In this document: in pieces, positions 21,420-30,247 of the stretch | Layout: each line of letters starts with the position of its first letter | How positions within the stretch are numbered: position 1 is the stretch's first letter | Source: Rhizoclosmatium globosum | Taxonomy: Eukaryota; Chytridiomycota; Chytridiomycetes; Chytridiales; Chytriomycetaceae | Assembly (NCBI GenBank): GCA_002104985.1 | Contig: MCGO01000340.1 | Span: forward strand, 1-30,247 | Reading direction: 5' to 3' | Length of the DNA: 30,247 bases | Position numbers and translations under genes: made by a program | The notes under the pieces: generated by a model | Told to the model about the DNA's origin: nothing | What the model saw: only the letters and a program-made list of their open reading frames with translations | The model's database searches: none

Positions 21420-22160
21420 TTACATGAGAGCACACGCTCCTGCAGCGATTTCGACTGCCACTTTCTGGCCTTCCTTTTGATCTCTTTGAAGGTATGGACC
21501 TTCCGCATTCAATACATCAGTTTCCCAAAATGCCACCAGAGACCCGATGATAACCATCAAGTTAATATTGTGTTCAATATAGTCTGAATGCCTTGAGACC
21601 ATCAACTGCATATCTGAAAACCCAGGTAGTTGAGGATGAAACGAAATTTGAGCAAAAGGAATATCAGTCTCAGACTCCTGATAGATTGCACGATCTACGG
21701 TTGCGCCTCCCACGATGTTTCCACCGTACTTAAGAGCCATACGTGCATTCATCTTGTAGTCTGGACGCATAATTGCATTCTTCAAGTTCTTGGCTTTCAG
21801 TGGAACATTATCAGCATCAACTTCTTCTCAAACAAGTTTCTTTCCGGCCAACGAGCATTTGCTATCCGGATGACGATTGCTCTGCATAACATTGATACTG
21901 TGTTCCGACAAGACTTCTCTCTTTTGGTTGCGAATCAAAAAACCGGCAGCGTTACCATAGGGCTCGACAGTAATGGTGCAAGCAGAACAATCGGTGCTTT
22001 GAATGCGGAAGCTTCGAATATGAACTGGAGAGCTGCCAAGTTCGAGGAACTGAATGACAAAGAGTGTGGACTCTTTCTCAGCACTCACTCCAATTACTTG
22101 AATATCATGGTTTGGAGAACCGTGGAACTGAAGTGAGGTAGGAAGTGACAAGACAGTCAT
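21420..22160 (-). pseudogene. Unrecognised gene with an in-frame TGA
   Basis: The ATG at 22160 opens a frame that stops at a TGA (21828-21830). The same frame then continues without further interruption to 21420, about 245 residues with one stop. No GT-AG intron removes the TGA: the flanking GTTTGAGAAGAAG is too short. The product has alternating beta-strand-like segments (VHIRSFRIQSTDCSACTIT, then KREVLSEHSINVM, later GGNIVGGATVDRAIY), vaguely like a tubby-C/LURP-type beta barrel, but I do not recognise the family. Its coding character on both sides of the TGA suggests a recent nonsense mutation, stop readthrough or a base error. It interrupts the phosphate-transporter array. Confidence 0.5.
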
Positions 22161-22357
22161 GATATGCTTTCAAAGGCGAATATGGGACCTGTATTTAAGC
22201 AGTGGATTTTGATTGGCAAGATTAAGTGACGGCACATAGTAAATACAAAGTTCGAAAAGAGACGACGCCACCAACAAACAGAAGAATCTTTTTGGATACT
22301 TTATTACATTAAAAATCAGGTTATTTAAAATTATGTCGCCTTCTTGTCATGGCCATG

Positions 22358-24069
22358 CTATAATTCCTCTTCAACACGATGATAAACATCATCCTCGTTC
22401 GAAAGCTCCTCAAGAGTTTTGCCTTTTGGTTCAGGGCACAGATACGTTGCAAACAAACCGGAGGCCATGACCGCATAGGAATATTGTTTCCAGAGAAATT
22501 TGGGCCAACAATCTGAATGCCAACGATAGCTCCGATTTTACCCATGGCAGCGGAGATGCCATGTCCAGTAGATCTGAAACGCGTTGGGAAGACTTCACCC
22601 GGTATAACAAAGGTAGTCGTATTTGGACCGAACTGGAAGAAGAACTGAGCGATGGTAAAGACGATCAAGAAGTTTGTCTGCTGTTTGGAAATAGTATCCC
22701 ACATCACCGCAAGGATAACCAAGCACGCGGTAATAACGGCAAATCCAAAGTACTGGATTGGGAGCCGTCCAAATTTCTCAATGAAAGCACAGTGAACCAG
22801 TAACCTGGAACAGTTCCACAGAAGGCAATAATCAAGTTTCCAACAGCAATGTTGTAGAATAAGTCAGCAACATTGTACGGCTGAGCGATTGATCCAGTAA
22901 CTCCTGGAGCTGTGACCTTTGGTGGACCGTTGAACTGAATCAAGTTCAAGACGGTTGATTGATTCAAGGAGAGACCATACCAAGCAACATCCAAAGCGAA
23001 CCAACAGTAGGCACATCCAAGAAGAACCTTGAAATTCTTCCACTCACCAAAGTACGCGAAGAAGTCACCTTGTTTGACATTAACTTTTGCAGTCGCATTT
23101 TCTTCTTGACTCCACGTTGATGACACTGACCTCACATTATTTAATTCAAGCACCATTTCAACATCAGAGTTCGCTCTGTCGGTGTCACCGATAACTACAG
23201 TTAACTAAATTAATTTACATTCCTCCATCTTGAACTTATTATCACCTACCATCGACTGTAAACCGTGGTGTCTCTGGAATTGTCAGACGAAAGTATACCG
23301 CTCCAATGGCTGGAATAACGCCGCAACCGAGGGCAACACGCCAAACGATATCAAGCTGAGTATAATCCGCGGAAATTCGATCATACATAGAAGACAAAAC
23401 AATAATGTAGACAACTCCTCCGACCATAATTCCGATACCCTGCATAGCGAAGACGGCTGAGAGCATCATACCACGGTAACGCACGTTGGCAAACTCTGAG
23501 GTAATAGTGGCAGACATTGGGTAGTCTCCTCCGATACCGATTCCGAGGAAGAAACGCCAGACAGAAAGCAAAACCAAGATAGAAAATCCGTTGGCCATAG
23601 GGGCCACAAGGGCTGATCCAATAGTGCAGACAATCATAATGATGAGCTCGACTCCGTACATCTTCTTACGACCGAGCTTGTCACCCAAGTACCCAAATGC
23701 AAGTTGACCAACAAAGTTACCCCAGTTGGTGGAAGCCTTCAACCAGGCATCCATGTTGGCTCCGTCAGGGTACTTTCCAGCAAAGTCTACTTTGGTGTTT
23801 TGAGGAGTTTTATCAATCTTGACTGTATTGTTGATTCCACTCATTCCAACAGGGTAAGATCCAGAAATGTACTGAGGACCATAGTACACTTGATAGATCA
23901 TCGGCAAGGCCTGCCCAATGACAAAGATGTCGTAGGCATCTGCAAAGAATCCAACACCAGCGACAATTACAGCTCGTAAGTGGAACCAGCCAAGTTGAGC
24001 TTCATCAAGGTGGGCAAATACTTGCGCTCGCTTCTGAGTCTCTGTTGCATGGTGAAGTTCTGTTGTCAT
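22358..24069 (-). pseudogene. PHO84-like phosphate symporter, copy B (disabled)
   Basis: Exon 1 (24069-23250, 820 nt) is intact and encodes the N-terminal six-helix half including the Pi-transporter signature. A 55-nt intron follows (23249-23195). Exon 2 starts normally at 23194. Relative to copies A, C and D, a one-base deletion near 22790 shifts the frame after GTVPGYWFTV, reaching a stop at 22704. A second deletion of 19 bp near 22470-22480 removes part of helix 11. The original frame beyond it is still readable as PEPKGKTLEELSNEDD. The two losses do not compensate. The N terminus (TTELHHATETQK) and several loop residues diverge from the other copies, so it was probably an older or relaxed paralogue. 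A half-length product is possible but unlikely to transport. Confidence 0.85.
23435..23532. repeat. 98-nt tract identical to copy A (likely gene conversion), B side
   Basis: Perfect match to 20369-20466 within otherwise silently diverged exon 1 sequence. Copies C and D differ from it at several positions. Confidence 0.7.
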
Positions 24070-24089
24070 TTGTCCAATTTGGAGAGATT

Positions 24090-24102
24090 GGCGCGTGTGC
24101 TC
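24090..24102 (-). promoter_or_regulatory. Diverged octamer-like site, copy B
   Basis: Read on the minus strand this is GAGCACACGCGCC, 21 bp upstream of copy B. It resembles GAGGGCACGCGCC at 28648-28660 upstream of copy D (11 of 13) but lacks the intact GGGCACGC. Confidence 0.25.
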
Positions 24103-24282
24103 AAACGAGTTTCAACATTTCTTCTTTGAATCCAAATTTCACCGTATTTTCAATTTCTGGAATTGATTCGCAGAAAAATTATCCAAAGTATATATGCAAC
24201 ACAGTGTATTAAATGATTAACCCTCAGGTGCATATATTCTACAAACTATCGCAAACCGCGCTATATAAAAACTATAAGAAAC

Positions 24283-26004
24283 TTAAGCAATGATAACCTC
24301 CTCCTCGTTCGAAAGTTCCTCGAGAGTCTTTCCTCTTGGCTCTGGAAGCAAGTACGTGGCAAAGAATCCAGAAGCCATGACTCCAGCAAAGACGTACAAG
24401 ACGGTTGGAATGTTGTTCCCAGAGAAATTGGGACCAACAGCTTGAATTCCAACGATAGCACCAACTTTACCCATGGCAGCGGAGATACCATGTCCAGTGG
24501 ATCTGAAACGAGTTGGGAAAACCTCCCCAGGAATGATGAAAGTGGTAGTGTTTGGTCCGAATTGGAAGAAGAACTGAGCAATGGTGAAGACGATCAAGAA
24601 GTTGGTCTGCTGCTTGGAGATCGTGTCCCACATGGCAGCGAGGATAATCAAACAGACGGTAATGACAGCGAATCCGAAGTACTGGATTGGGAGACGTCCA
24701 AACTTCTCAACGAGAGCAACACAGAACCAGTATCCAGGTACAGTACCAGCAAAAGCGATGATCAAGTTTCCAACAGCAATGTTGTAGAACAAGTCAGCGA
24801 CGTTGTATGGTGGAGCAATGCTTCCCGTGACGCCTGGAGCAGTAACCTTTGCTGGACCGTTGAATTGGATCAAGTTCAAGACAGTCGACTGGTTCAAAGA
24901 AAGACCGTACCAAGCGACATCAAGAGCAAACCAACAGTAAGCACATCCAAGGAGAACCTTGAAGTTCTTCCATTGACTGAAGTATGCCCAGAAGTCTCCT
25001 TGCTTAACAGCAACCTTGGCAGTGGCAACCTCCTCCTGGTTCCAAGAAGACGAAACAGATTGGACATTGTTCAAGGCAAGAACCTTCTCGACATCAGAGT
25101 GGGCTTTGTCAGTGTCTCCGATAACTGTGAAATAGAAATTTTTTTAGCCCGAAAACCAATTTAGTCAAAATTACAAATACGCACCATCAACAGTGAAACG
25201 TGGTGTCTCTGGAATAGTGAGACGGAAGTAAACTGCACCAATGGCTGGGAGAATTCCACAACCAAGGGCGACACGCCAAACAATGTCCAACTGAGTGTAG
25301 TCGTTGTAAATGCGGTCGTGCATAGCAGACAAGGTAATGATGTAGACGAGACCTCCAACCATGATTCCGATACCTTGCATTGCGAAGACGGCTGAGAGCA
25401 TCATTCCACGGTAACGAACGTTGGCAAACTCAGAGGTAATAGTGGCGGACATTGGGTAGTCTCCTCCGATACCGATTCCAAGGAAGAAACGCCAGATAGA
25501 AAGCAGAACCAAGATGGAGAGACCGTTGGCCATTGGAGCAACGAGGGCTGATCCAATAGTGCAGACAATCATAATGATGAGCTCGACTCCGTACATCTTC
25601 TTACGACCGAGCTTGTCACCCAAGTATCCGAATCCAAGTTGACCAACAAAGTTACCCCAGTTGGTAGAAGCCTTCAACCAGGCATCCATGTTGGCTCCAT
25701 CAGGGTACTTTCCAGTAAAGTCTACTTTGGTGTTCTGTGGAGTCTTTGGAATCGTGGCATTGTTGTTGATGCCAGCCATCCCAACTGGGTAAGATCCAGA
25801 GATGTACTGTGGCCCGTAGTAGACCTGGTAGATCATTGGCAAGGCCTGGGAGATCACAAAGATATCATAGGCATCGGCAAAGAAACCAACACCAGCAACA
25901 ACAACGGCACGCAAGTGGAACCATCCAAGTCTGGCTTCGTCCAAGTGGGCAAAGGCCTGGGCTCTCTTCTGAGTCTCTGTCGCAATGTGGGACGCTGCAG
26001 ACAT
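24283..26004 (-). CDS. PHO84-like H+/inorganic phosphate symporter, copy C
   Basis: Exon 1 is 26004-25185, the intron 25184-25125 (60 nt) and exon 2 25124-24283, giving 553 residues. Both Asp residues, the GGDYPMSATITSE signature and the HGISAAMGKVGA segment are intact. The loop after helix 1 reads INNNATIPKT, helix 1 has SQALP, and the C-terminal half has CVALVEKFGR and YLLPEP. Copy D shares all of these, so C and D are the younger pair. The 5' flank instead resembles that of copy A (TTAATCAATT...CAGCACGCTCC), and the first codons match A, including a shared 25-nt segment at the ATG. The gene is therefore a mosaic. Confidence 0.94.
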
Positions 26005-26513
26005 TTCAGAGTGATTGAAATGGGAAAATGGGAATGGGGAGATAGATGGGTTGCCTCTTTTTGTTGCGTTTTGAGGGATTTAATCAATTGGCAGCACGCT
26101 CCTCTTCGCACTGGCATAACCCCAACCTCAAATCAGTGCCATAGAAGCTGCTCTCTGACACTAGGTCGAAGTCACTGATTGCTATGGATTCGGCGGTGTC
26201 CTTGGGCATGTTTTGGTCTTGGCATATCAGACCCTTTTTGGGCACGCACCGCCAAAAACCCTAAGAAGGAGATCAAACCAAAATGGGTCTCGTGCCTCCT
26301 TCTGGTTTCCACAACGTCACTTTCAACTGAAGAAAGTTCTTGAATATGCTCAGATATAGTTGCGATGATGCGAGGAAAGTTGAAAACGTGAGCAAATCGA
26401 GCGGTTTGCTAGTAGAAACTTGTCTAGGTAAGTTTTTATTAGAATTCTTAGGTACTCAAAGACAGAAAGTTGTAAAAGGATAAAACGACTAATCTAAATG
26501 AGATCCGAATCAC
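26005..26513. promoter_or_regulatory. Promoter region of PHO84-like copy C
   Basis: About 510 bp between copies C and D. It contains a copy-A-like block (CAGCACGCTCC near 26090) and an intact GGGCACGC at 26240. No gene is evident. Confidence 0.5.
26240..26247 (-). promoter_or_regulatory. Shared octamer GGGCACGC, copy C
   Basis: Located about 236 bp upstream of copy C and preceded by a T run, as at copy D. Same orientation as the copy A and D sites. Confidence 0.4.
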
Positions 26514-28229
26514 TTAAGCAATGATAACCTCGTCCTCATTGGAAAGCTCTTCAAGGGTCTTTCCTTTTGGCTCTGGAAGCAAGTAGGTGGCAAAGAATCC
26601 AGAAGCCATGACTCCAGCAAAGACATACAAGACAGTGGGGATGTTGTTTCCAGCAAAGTTGGGGCCAACAGCTTGGACTCCAACGATAGCACCAACTTTA
26701 CCCATGGCAGCGGAGATACCATGTCCAGTGGATCGGAAACGCGTTGGGAAAACCTCTCCAGGAATGATGAAAGTGGTAGTGTTTGGTCCGAATTGGAAGA
26801 AGAACTGAGCAATGGTGAAGACAATCAAGAAGTTGGTCTGCTGCTTGGAGATCGTGTCCCACATGGCAGCGAGGATAATCAAACAGACGGTAATGACAGC
26901 GAATCCGAAGTACTGGATTGGGAGACGTCCAAACTTCTCAACGAGAGCAACACAGAACCAGTATCCAGGTACAGTACCAGCAAAAGCGATGATCAAGTTT
27001 CCAACAGCAATGTTGTAGAACAAGTCAGCGACGTTGTATGGTGGAGCAATGCTTCCCGTGACGCCTGGAGCAGTAACTTTGGCTGGACCGTTGAACTGAA
27101 TCAAGTTCAAGACAGTCGACTGGTTCAAAGAAAGACCGTACCAAGCGACATCAAGAGCAAACCAACAGTAAGCACATCCAAGGAGAACCTTGAAGTTCTT
27201 CCATTGACTGAAGTAGGCCCAGAAGTCTCCTTGCTTAACAGCAACCTTGGCAGTAGCAACCTCCTCCTGGTTCCAAGAAGAAGAAACAGATTGCACTTTG
27301 TTCAACGCAAGAACCTTCTCGACATCAGAGTTGGCCTTGTCAGTGTCTCCGATAACTATAAAAAGTGCCAAGAAATTTAGAATTTACGGAAGGTTTGAAA
27401 TTTACGCACCATCAACAGTGAAACGTGGTGTCTCTGGAATGGTAAGACGGAAGTAAACGGCACCGATAGCTGGGATAATTCCACAACCAAGGGCAACACG
27501 CCAGACAATGTCCAACTGAGTGTAGTCGTTGTAAATGCGGTCGTGCATGGCAGACAATGTAATGATGTAGATGAGACCTCCAACCATGATTCCGACACCT
27601 TGCATGGCAAAGACAGCGGAAAGCATCATACCACGGTAACGAACGTTGGCAAACTCAGAGGTAATAGTGGCGGACATTGGGTAGTCTCCTCCAATACCGA
27701 TTCCAAGGAAGAAACGCCAGATGGACAAAAGAACCAAGATGGAGAGACCGTTGGCCATTGGAGCAACGAGGGCTGATCCAATAGTGCAGACAATCATAAT
27801 GATGAGCTCGACTCCGTACATCTTCTTACGACCGAGCTTGTCACCCAAGTATCCGAATCCAAGTTGACCAACAAAGTTACCCCAGTTGGTAGAAGCCTTC
27901 AACCAGGCGTCCATGTTGGCTCCGTCAGGGTACTTTCCAGTAAAGTCAACCTTGGTGTTCTGTGGAGTCTTTGGAATCGTGGCATTGTTGTTGATGCCAG
28001 CCATTCCAACAGGGTAAGATCCAGAGATGTACTGTGGCCCGTAGTAGACCTGGTAGATCATTGGCAAGGCCTGGGAGATCACAAAGATATCGTAGGCATC
28101 GGCAAAGAAACCAACACCAGCGACAACGACGGCACGCAAGTGGAACCATCCAAGTTTAGCTTCGTCGAGGTGAGCAAACGCTTGTGCACGCTTCTGCGTC
28201 TCTGTGGCAACGTGAGACGCGGCAGACAT
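26514..28229 (-). CDS. PHO84-like H+/inorganic phosphate symporter, copy D
   Basis: Exon 1 is 28229-27410, the intron 27409-27356 (54 nt) and exon 2 27355-26514, giving 553 residues. All transport signature residues seen in copy A are present. It is nearly identical in protein to copy C. The C-terminal halves of C and D share long stretches of DNA identity with rare silent changes, while their introns do not align. That pattern fits recent duplication or ongoing conversion of exons. The N terminus (MSAASHVATETQKRAQ) differs from copy C at one position within that stretch. Confidence 0.94.
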
Positions 28230-28325
28230 TGTTGTTGCTTGTCGGTTTCTTTTTGAATACTTGAGGGGATGGGAAAGTGTGGGCGTTTATATGCATATTT
28301 TTTTTCAGCCAATTTAAAACTTTTT

Positions 28326-28333
28326 GGGCACGC
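28326..28333 (-). promoter_or_regulatory. Shared octamer GGGCACGC, copy D proximal
   Basis: About 97 bp upstream of copy D, in the context CTTTTTGGGCACGCACC, closely matching the copy C site. Confidence 0.4.
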
Positions 28334-28649
28334 ACCCATTTTCTGGCACTCCTGATCGAATTCTTGGAGGCCGTTTAGAAATCAAATTTTTGCTTATCTT
28401 GCTGTTAATGGAGGGCAATTCTCTCTTGTTGAACGTATTTCGGCTGCGGTATGTTCAAATAAAAGGCATTTAACAACTGTTTGAGTACCTTATGCCCAGA
28501 AATGGCTGCCGAACGTTCTTTGACACTTGTAAAGCATTGTTATTGTGCCTGCTCTATAAGTCCTCATTACATGAATTGCGTCCCTGGTTACTGGCACACT
28601 CCCAAAGAAACAAAAAGCTTTTTCTCATTGTTGTGCTGAAAATGTTAGA

Positions 28650-28657
28650 GGGCACGC
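28650..28657 (-). promoter_or_regulatory. Shared octamer GGGCACGC, copy D distal
   Basis: About 420 bp upstream of copy D, in the context GAGGGCACGCGCC. It is the second copy of the octamer in this flank. Confidence 0.3.
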
Positions 28658-29679
28658 GCCGTGAGTAATTATGTCATGTATTTTCTTGGCATCCTTTTAT
28701 TATTTATCTTTTCACACTGTAGTCGGCAGCATATAAATGCATCAACTAAGCACCAAACTTCTGATATGAAAGATATTCTGTACTAGGCTGGTTCCATTTT
28801 CTGCAATTCGTAATCACAAATGAAACGACAAACCAAACCATCTTCACCGTGCTGAGATTTCATGATTAGAAATGCCCCTTGGTATGGTAAGTCGCAGTGC
28901 TTTGTCGTTCTGTCTTCGGATTGCTTCATTTGTGAATACGAGTCTTACGACCATTTCCTTCTCCTTATGATGCCATGAAGCCAGGGTATGAAGTGACGTC
29001 TTGGGACAACCGTTGTATAGTCAATATCAACTCTTGCATAAGAGTATAATCCTTTATATTTATTGTGTTGATGAGGGAAGAAAGTTGCCCATACTAACAT
29101 CTGCAATCATACTTTATCAGATAGATGCCAAAGGTCACGCACCTATATCAATAGAATATTCAAAACAATCTCTTTTGTATCATATCATTAAATATTCACC
29201 AAGGATTCCGCCTCCTTCTACATTTCCCATATACTTCGTTTGGGGGGTTGGTGGTTGTGTGGGGAAATCGATACTTTCTCTCCCTTCTATTTATTTACTT
29301 TTAGCAAAAAAGGTATGTGTCCGTCTACCTTGAGCCACCCAGAGCCCTGGTCTCCCACCACTTCATCCGCCCTTCATCGCTGTTACATCCTGTACAATGT
29401 CTACTGTGACTAGACAGATGGCTAGTGGTCGGTGTGGAAGAAGTGGTTGTGTGTGATTCCTTATAGTTAGCAACCAAATTCAGCGGGATTGGCTGAGCAG
29501 TCTCTGGTTCATCAAGGGCTTTCTTCGGAGTGTACTCAGCCATAGATGGTCGTTGAAGGGAGCGGAGGGTTGAGGCACAAGAAAGAAGGAGGTGTCCATC
29601 ATTTGAACCGCAACCGCAGCACTCCAACTCAACACACATTGTTACAGCTGACTAATTCTATTTTCTATTCTGTTAGATA

Positions 29680-30247
29680 ATGTCAGCTGCTGCTGGAAAA
29701 GCCCCGATTGATGTCTCGGTGAGAAAGTCGTCTCCCTTCTATTAGCTTCGGGCTGTTTCACCCTGCTTTCTTGTACTCGACACAACGACTCAAATTTCAA
29801 TCTTATTTTAGAACTTGAGTGCCGAGGAACAAGAGTTTTACAAAAAGTATGGGAAGCTGCCGATGCCAAAGAAGGACCTTTTGGGAAAGCGATTGAATGT
29901 ATGAAAGTTCTGTTCACGTCAAACTTTATCTTTGACCAAATTATTATGGGCAGGGAGACCGCAAGTATTTTGATTCAGGAGATTACGCGTTGAGTCAGGC
30001 GGGCAAATCATCTCCAAAGGACGTTGGATCGCAGCACCCGTCTCCAGGTAAATAATTCAGTTGGTTCCATAGATGGTTGTACTGGTGGACGACGGGTTGT
30101 GAAAGAGTTGGGAAAGAGGGGGAAGAAGGAAATGGAACTCGTCAAGTCAATCTGAATGTTTCTAAACAACGACACACACTTAAAATAGAACGGATCCCAC
30201 ACTCGAACCCAGCAACGAAGGAGACAAGTGTGCCAGCTGGACGAGAG
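29680..30247 (+). CDS. Endosulfine (ENSA/ARPP19, Igo1/2) family PP2A inhibitor, 5' part
   Basis: Exons 29680-29718, 29812-29898, 29954-30047 and 30189 onward; the last runs off the window. Introns are 93, 55 and 141 nt. The diagnostic endosulfine motif is KYFDSGDYALSQAGK, with Ser50 as the site phosphorylated by Greatwall/Rim15 kinase in this family. It is preceded by EEQEFYKKYGKLPMPKKDLLGKRL, the family's helical lead-in. Once phosphorylated, these proteins inhibit PP2A-B55, controlling mitotic entry and, in yeast, quiescence on nutrient limitation. The C terminus is missing only because the window ends. Confidence 0.93.

Larger units (their letters stand above)
28230..29679. other. Intergenic region between PHO84-like copy D and the endosulfine gene
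   Basis: About 1.4 kb. It has two GGGCACGC sites upstream of copy D and otherwise AT-rich sequence. A 72-residue minus frame beginning MAEYTPKKALDEPE (29543-29325) has plausible composition but no recognised family or introns. A plus frame at 29001-29333 looks random. No tRNA-like B box was found. Confidence 0.4.

Noticed and set aside
22460..22800. Programmed frameshifting to rescue phosphate transporter copy B
   Set aside because: No slippery heptamer is evident, and the 19-bp deletion removes part of a helix. Ordinary pseudogene decay explains it.
24442..25164. 240-residue plus-strand frame antisense to phosphate transporter copy C (a similar 235-residue frame at 26673-27380)
   Set aside because: It recurs opposite both copies because the sense exons are nearly identical and codon use avoids antisense stops. 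The translation is Ser/Asn/Glu/Asp-rich, with no family and no introns.
29325..29639. 104-residue minus-strand frame upstream of the endosulfine gene
   Set aside because: The part after the internal Met (MAEYTPKK) has plausible composition, but there is no family match, no introns and nothing to separate it from 5' leader sequence.

Overview
The window looks like nuclear DNA of an early-diverging, chytrid-like fungus. The evidence is protein-coding genes on both strands split by many short GT-AG introns (mostly 37-90 nt), a fungal Zn2Cys6 regulator, PHO84-type phosphate symporters, an OrsD/TLH-type C2H2 protein and a cytochrome b5-acyl-CoA dehydrogenase fusion. The phylum is inferred; nothing here fixes the species. 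Exon borders were worked out by hand from splice sites and frame continuity. For most genes the exon lengths sum exactly to an open frame.

Left end (1-6.3 kb), accessory-looking. A large minus-strand gene (370-3447) has OrsD-type C2H2 fingers at its N terminus and a segment resembling the catalytic core of a tyrosine recombinase, as in the N-terminal part of fungal telomere-linked-helicase-like proteins. It carries one in-frame stop and one frame change. A short transposase-like helix-turn-helix fragment (4013-4423) and an orphan plus-strand gene (4703-6275) follow.

Middle (6.3-19.2 kb), mostly housekeeping. In order: a transcription factor with two zinc clusters, a TMEM53-family alpha/beta hydrolase, ribosomal stalk protein P1, an allantoate-permease-type MFS transporter with a one-base frame break, a Yop1/REEP/HVA22 ER-shaping protein, two convergent TMEM14 paralogues, a small membrane protein, and a cytochrome b5-acyl-CoA dehydrogenase ending in a PTS1-like tripeptide.

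Right end (19.3-30.2 kb), a phosphate-acquisition island. Four tandem minus-strand copies of a PHO84-like H+/phosphate symporter share one gene structure (820-nt exon, 54-61-nt intron, 842-nt exon). Copy B is a pseudogene with two frame-breaking deletions. Copies A, C and D carry the octamer GGGCACGC upstream. An unrecognised gene with an in-frame TGA lies between copies A and B. The window ends inside an endosulfine (Igo1/ARPP19) gene, a nutrient-signalling PP2A inhibitor.

The strongest candidates for novelty are the recombinase-like core in the OrsD/TLH-type protein, the phosphate-transporter array with its conversion tracts and shared promoter octamer, and a structured repeat unit inside an intron of the acyl-CoA dehydrogenase gene.
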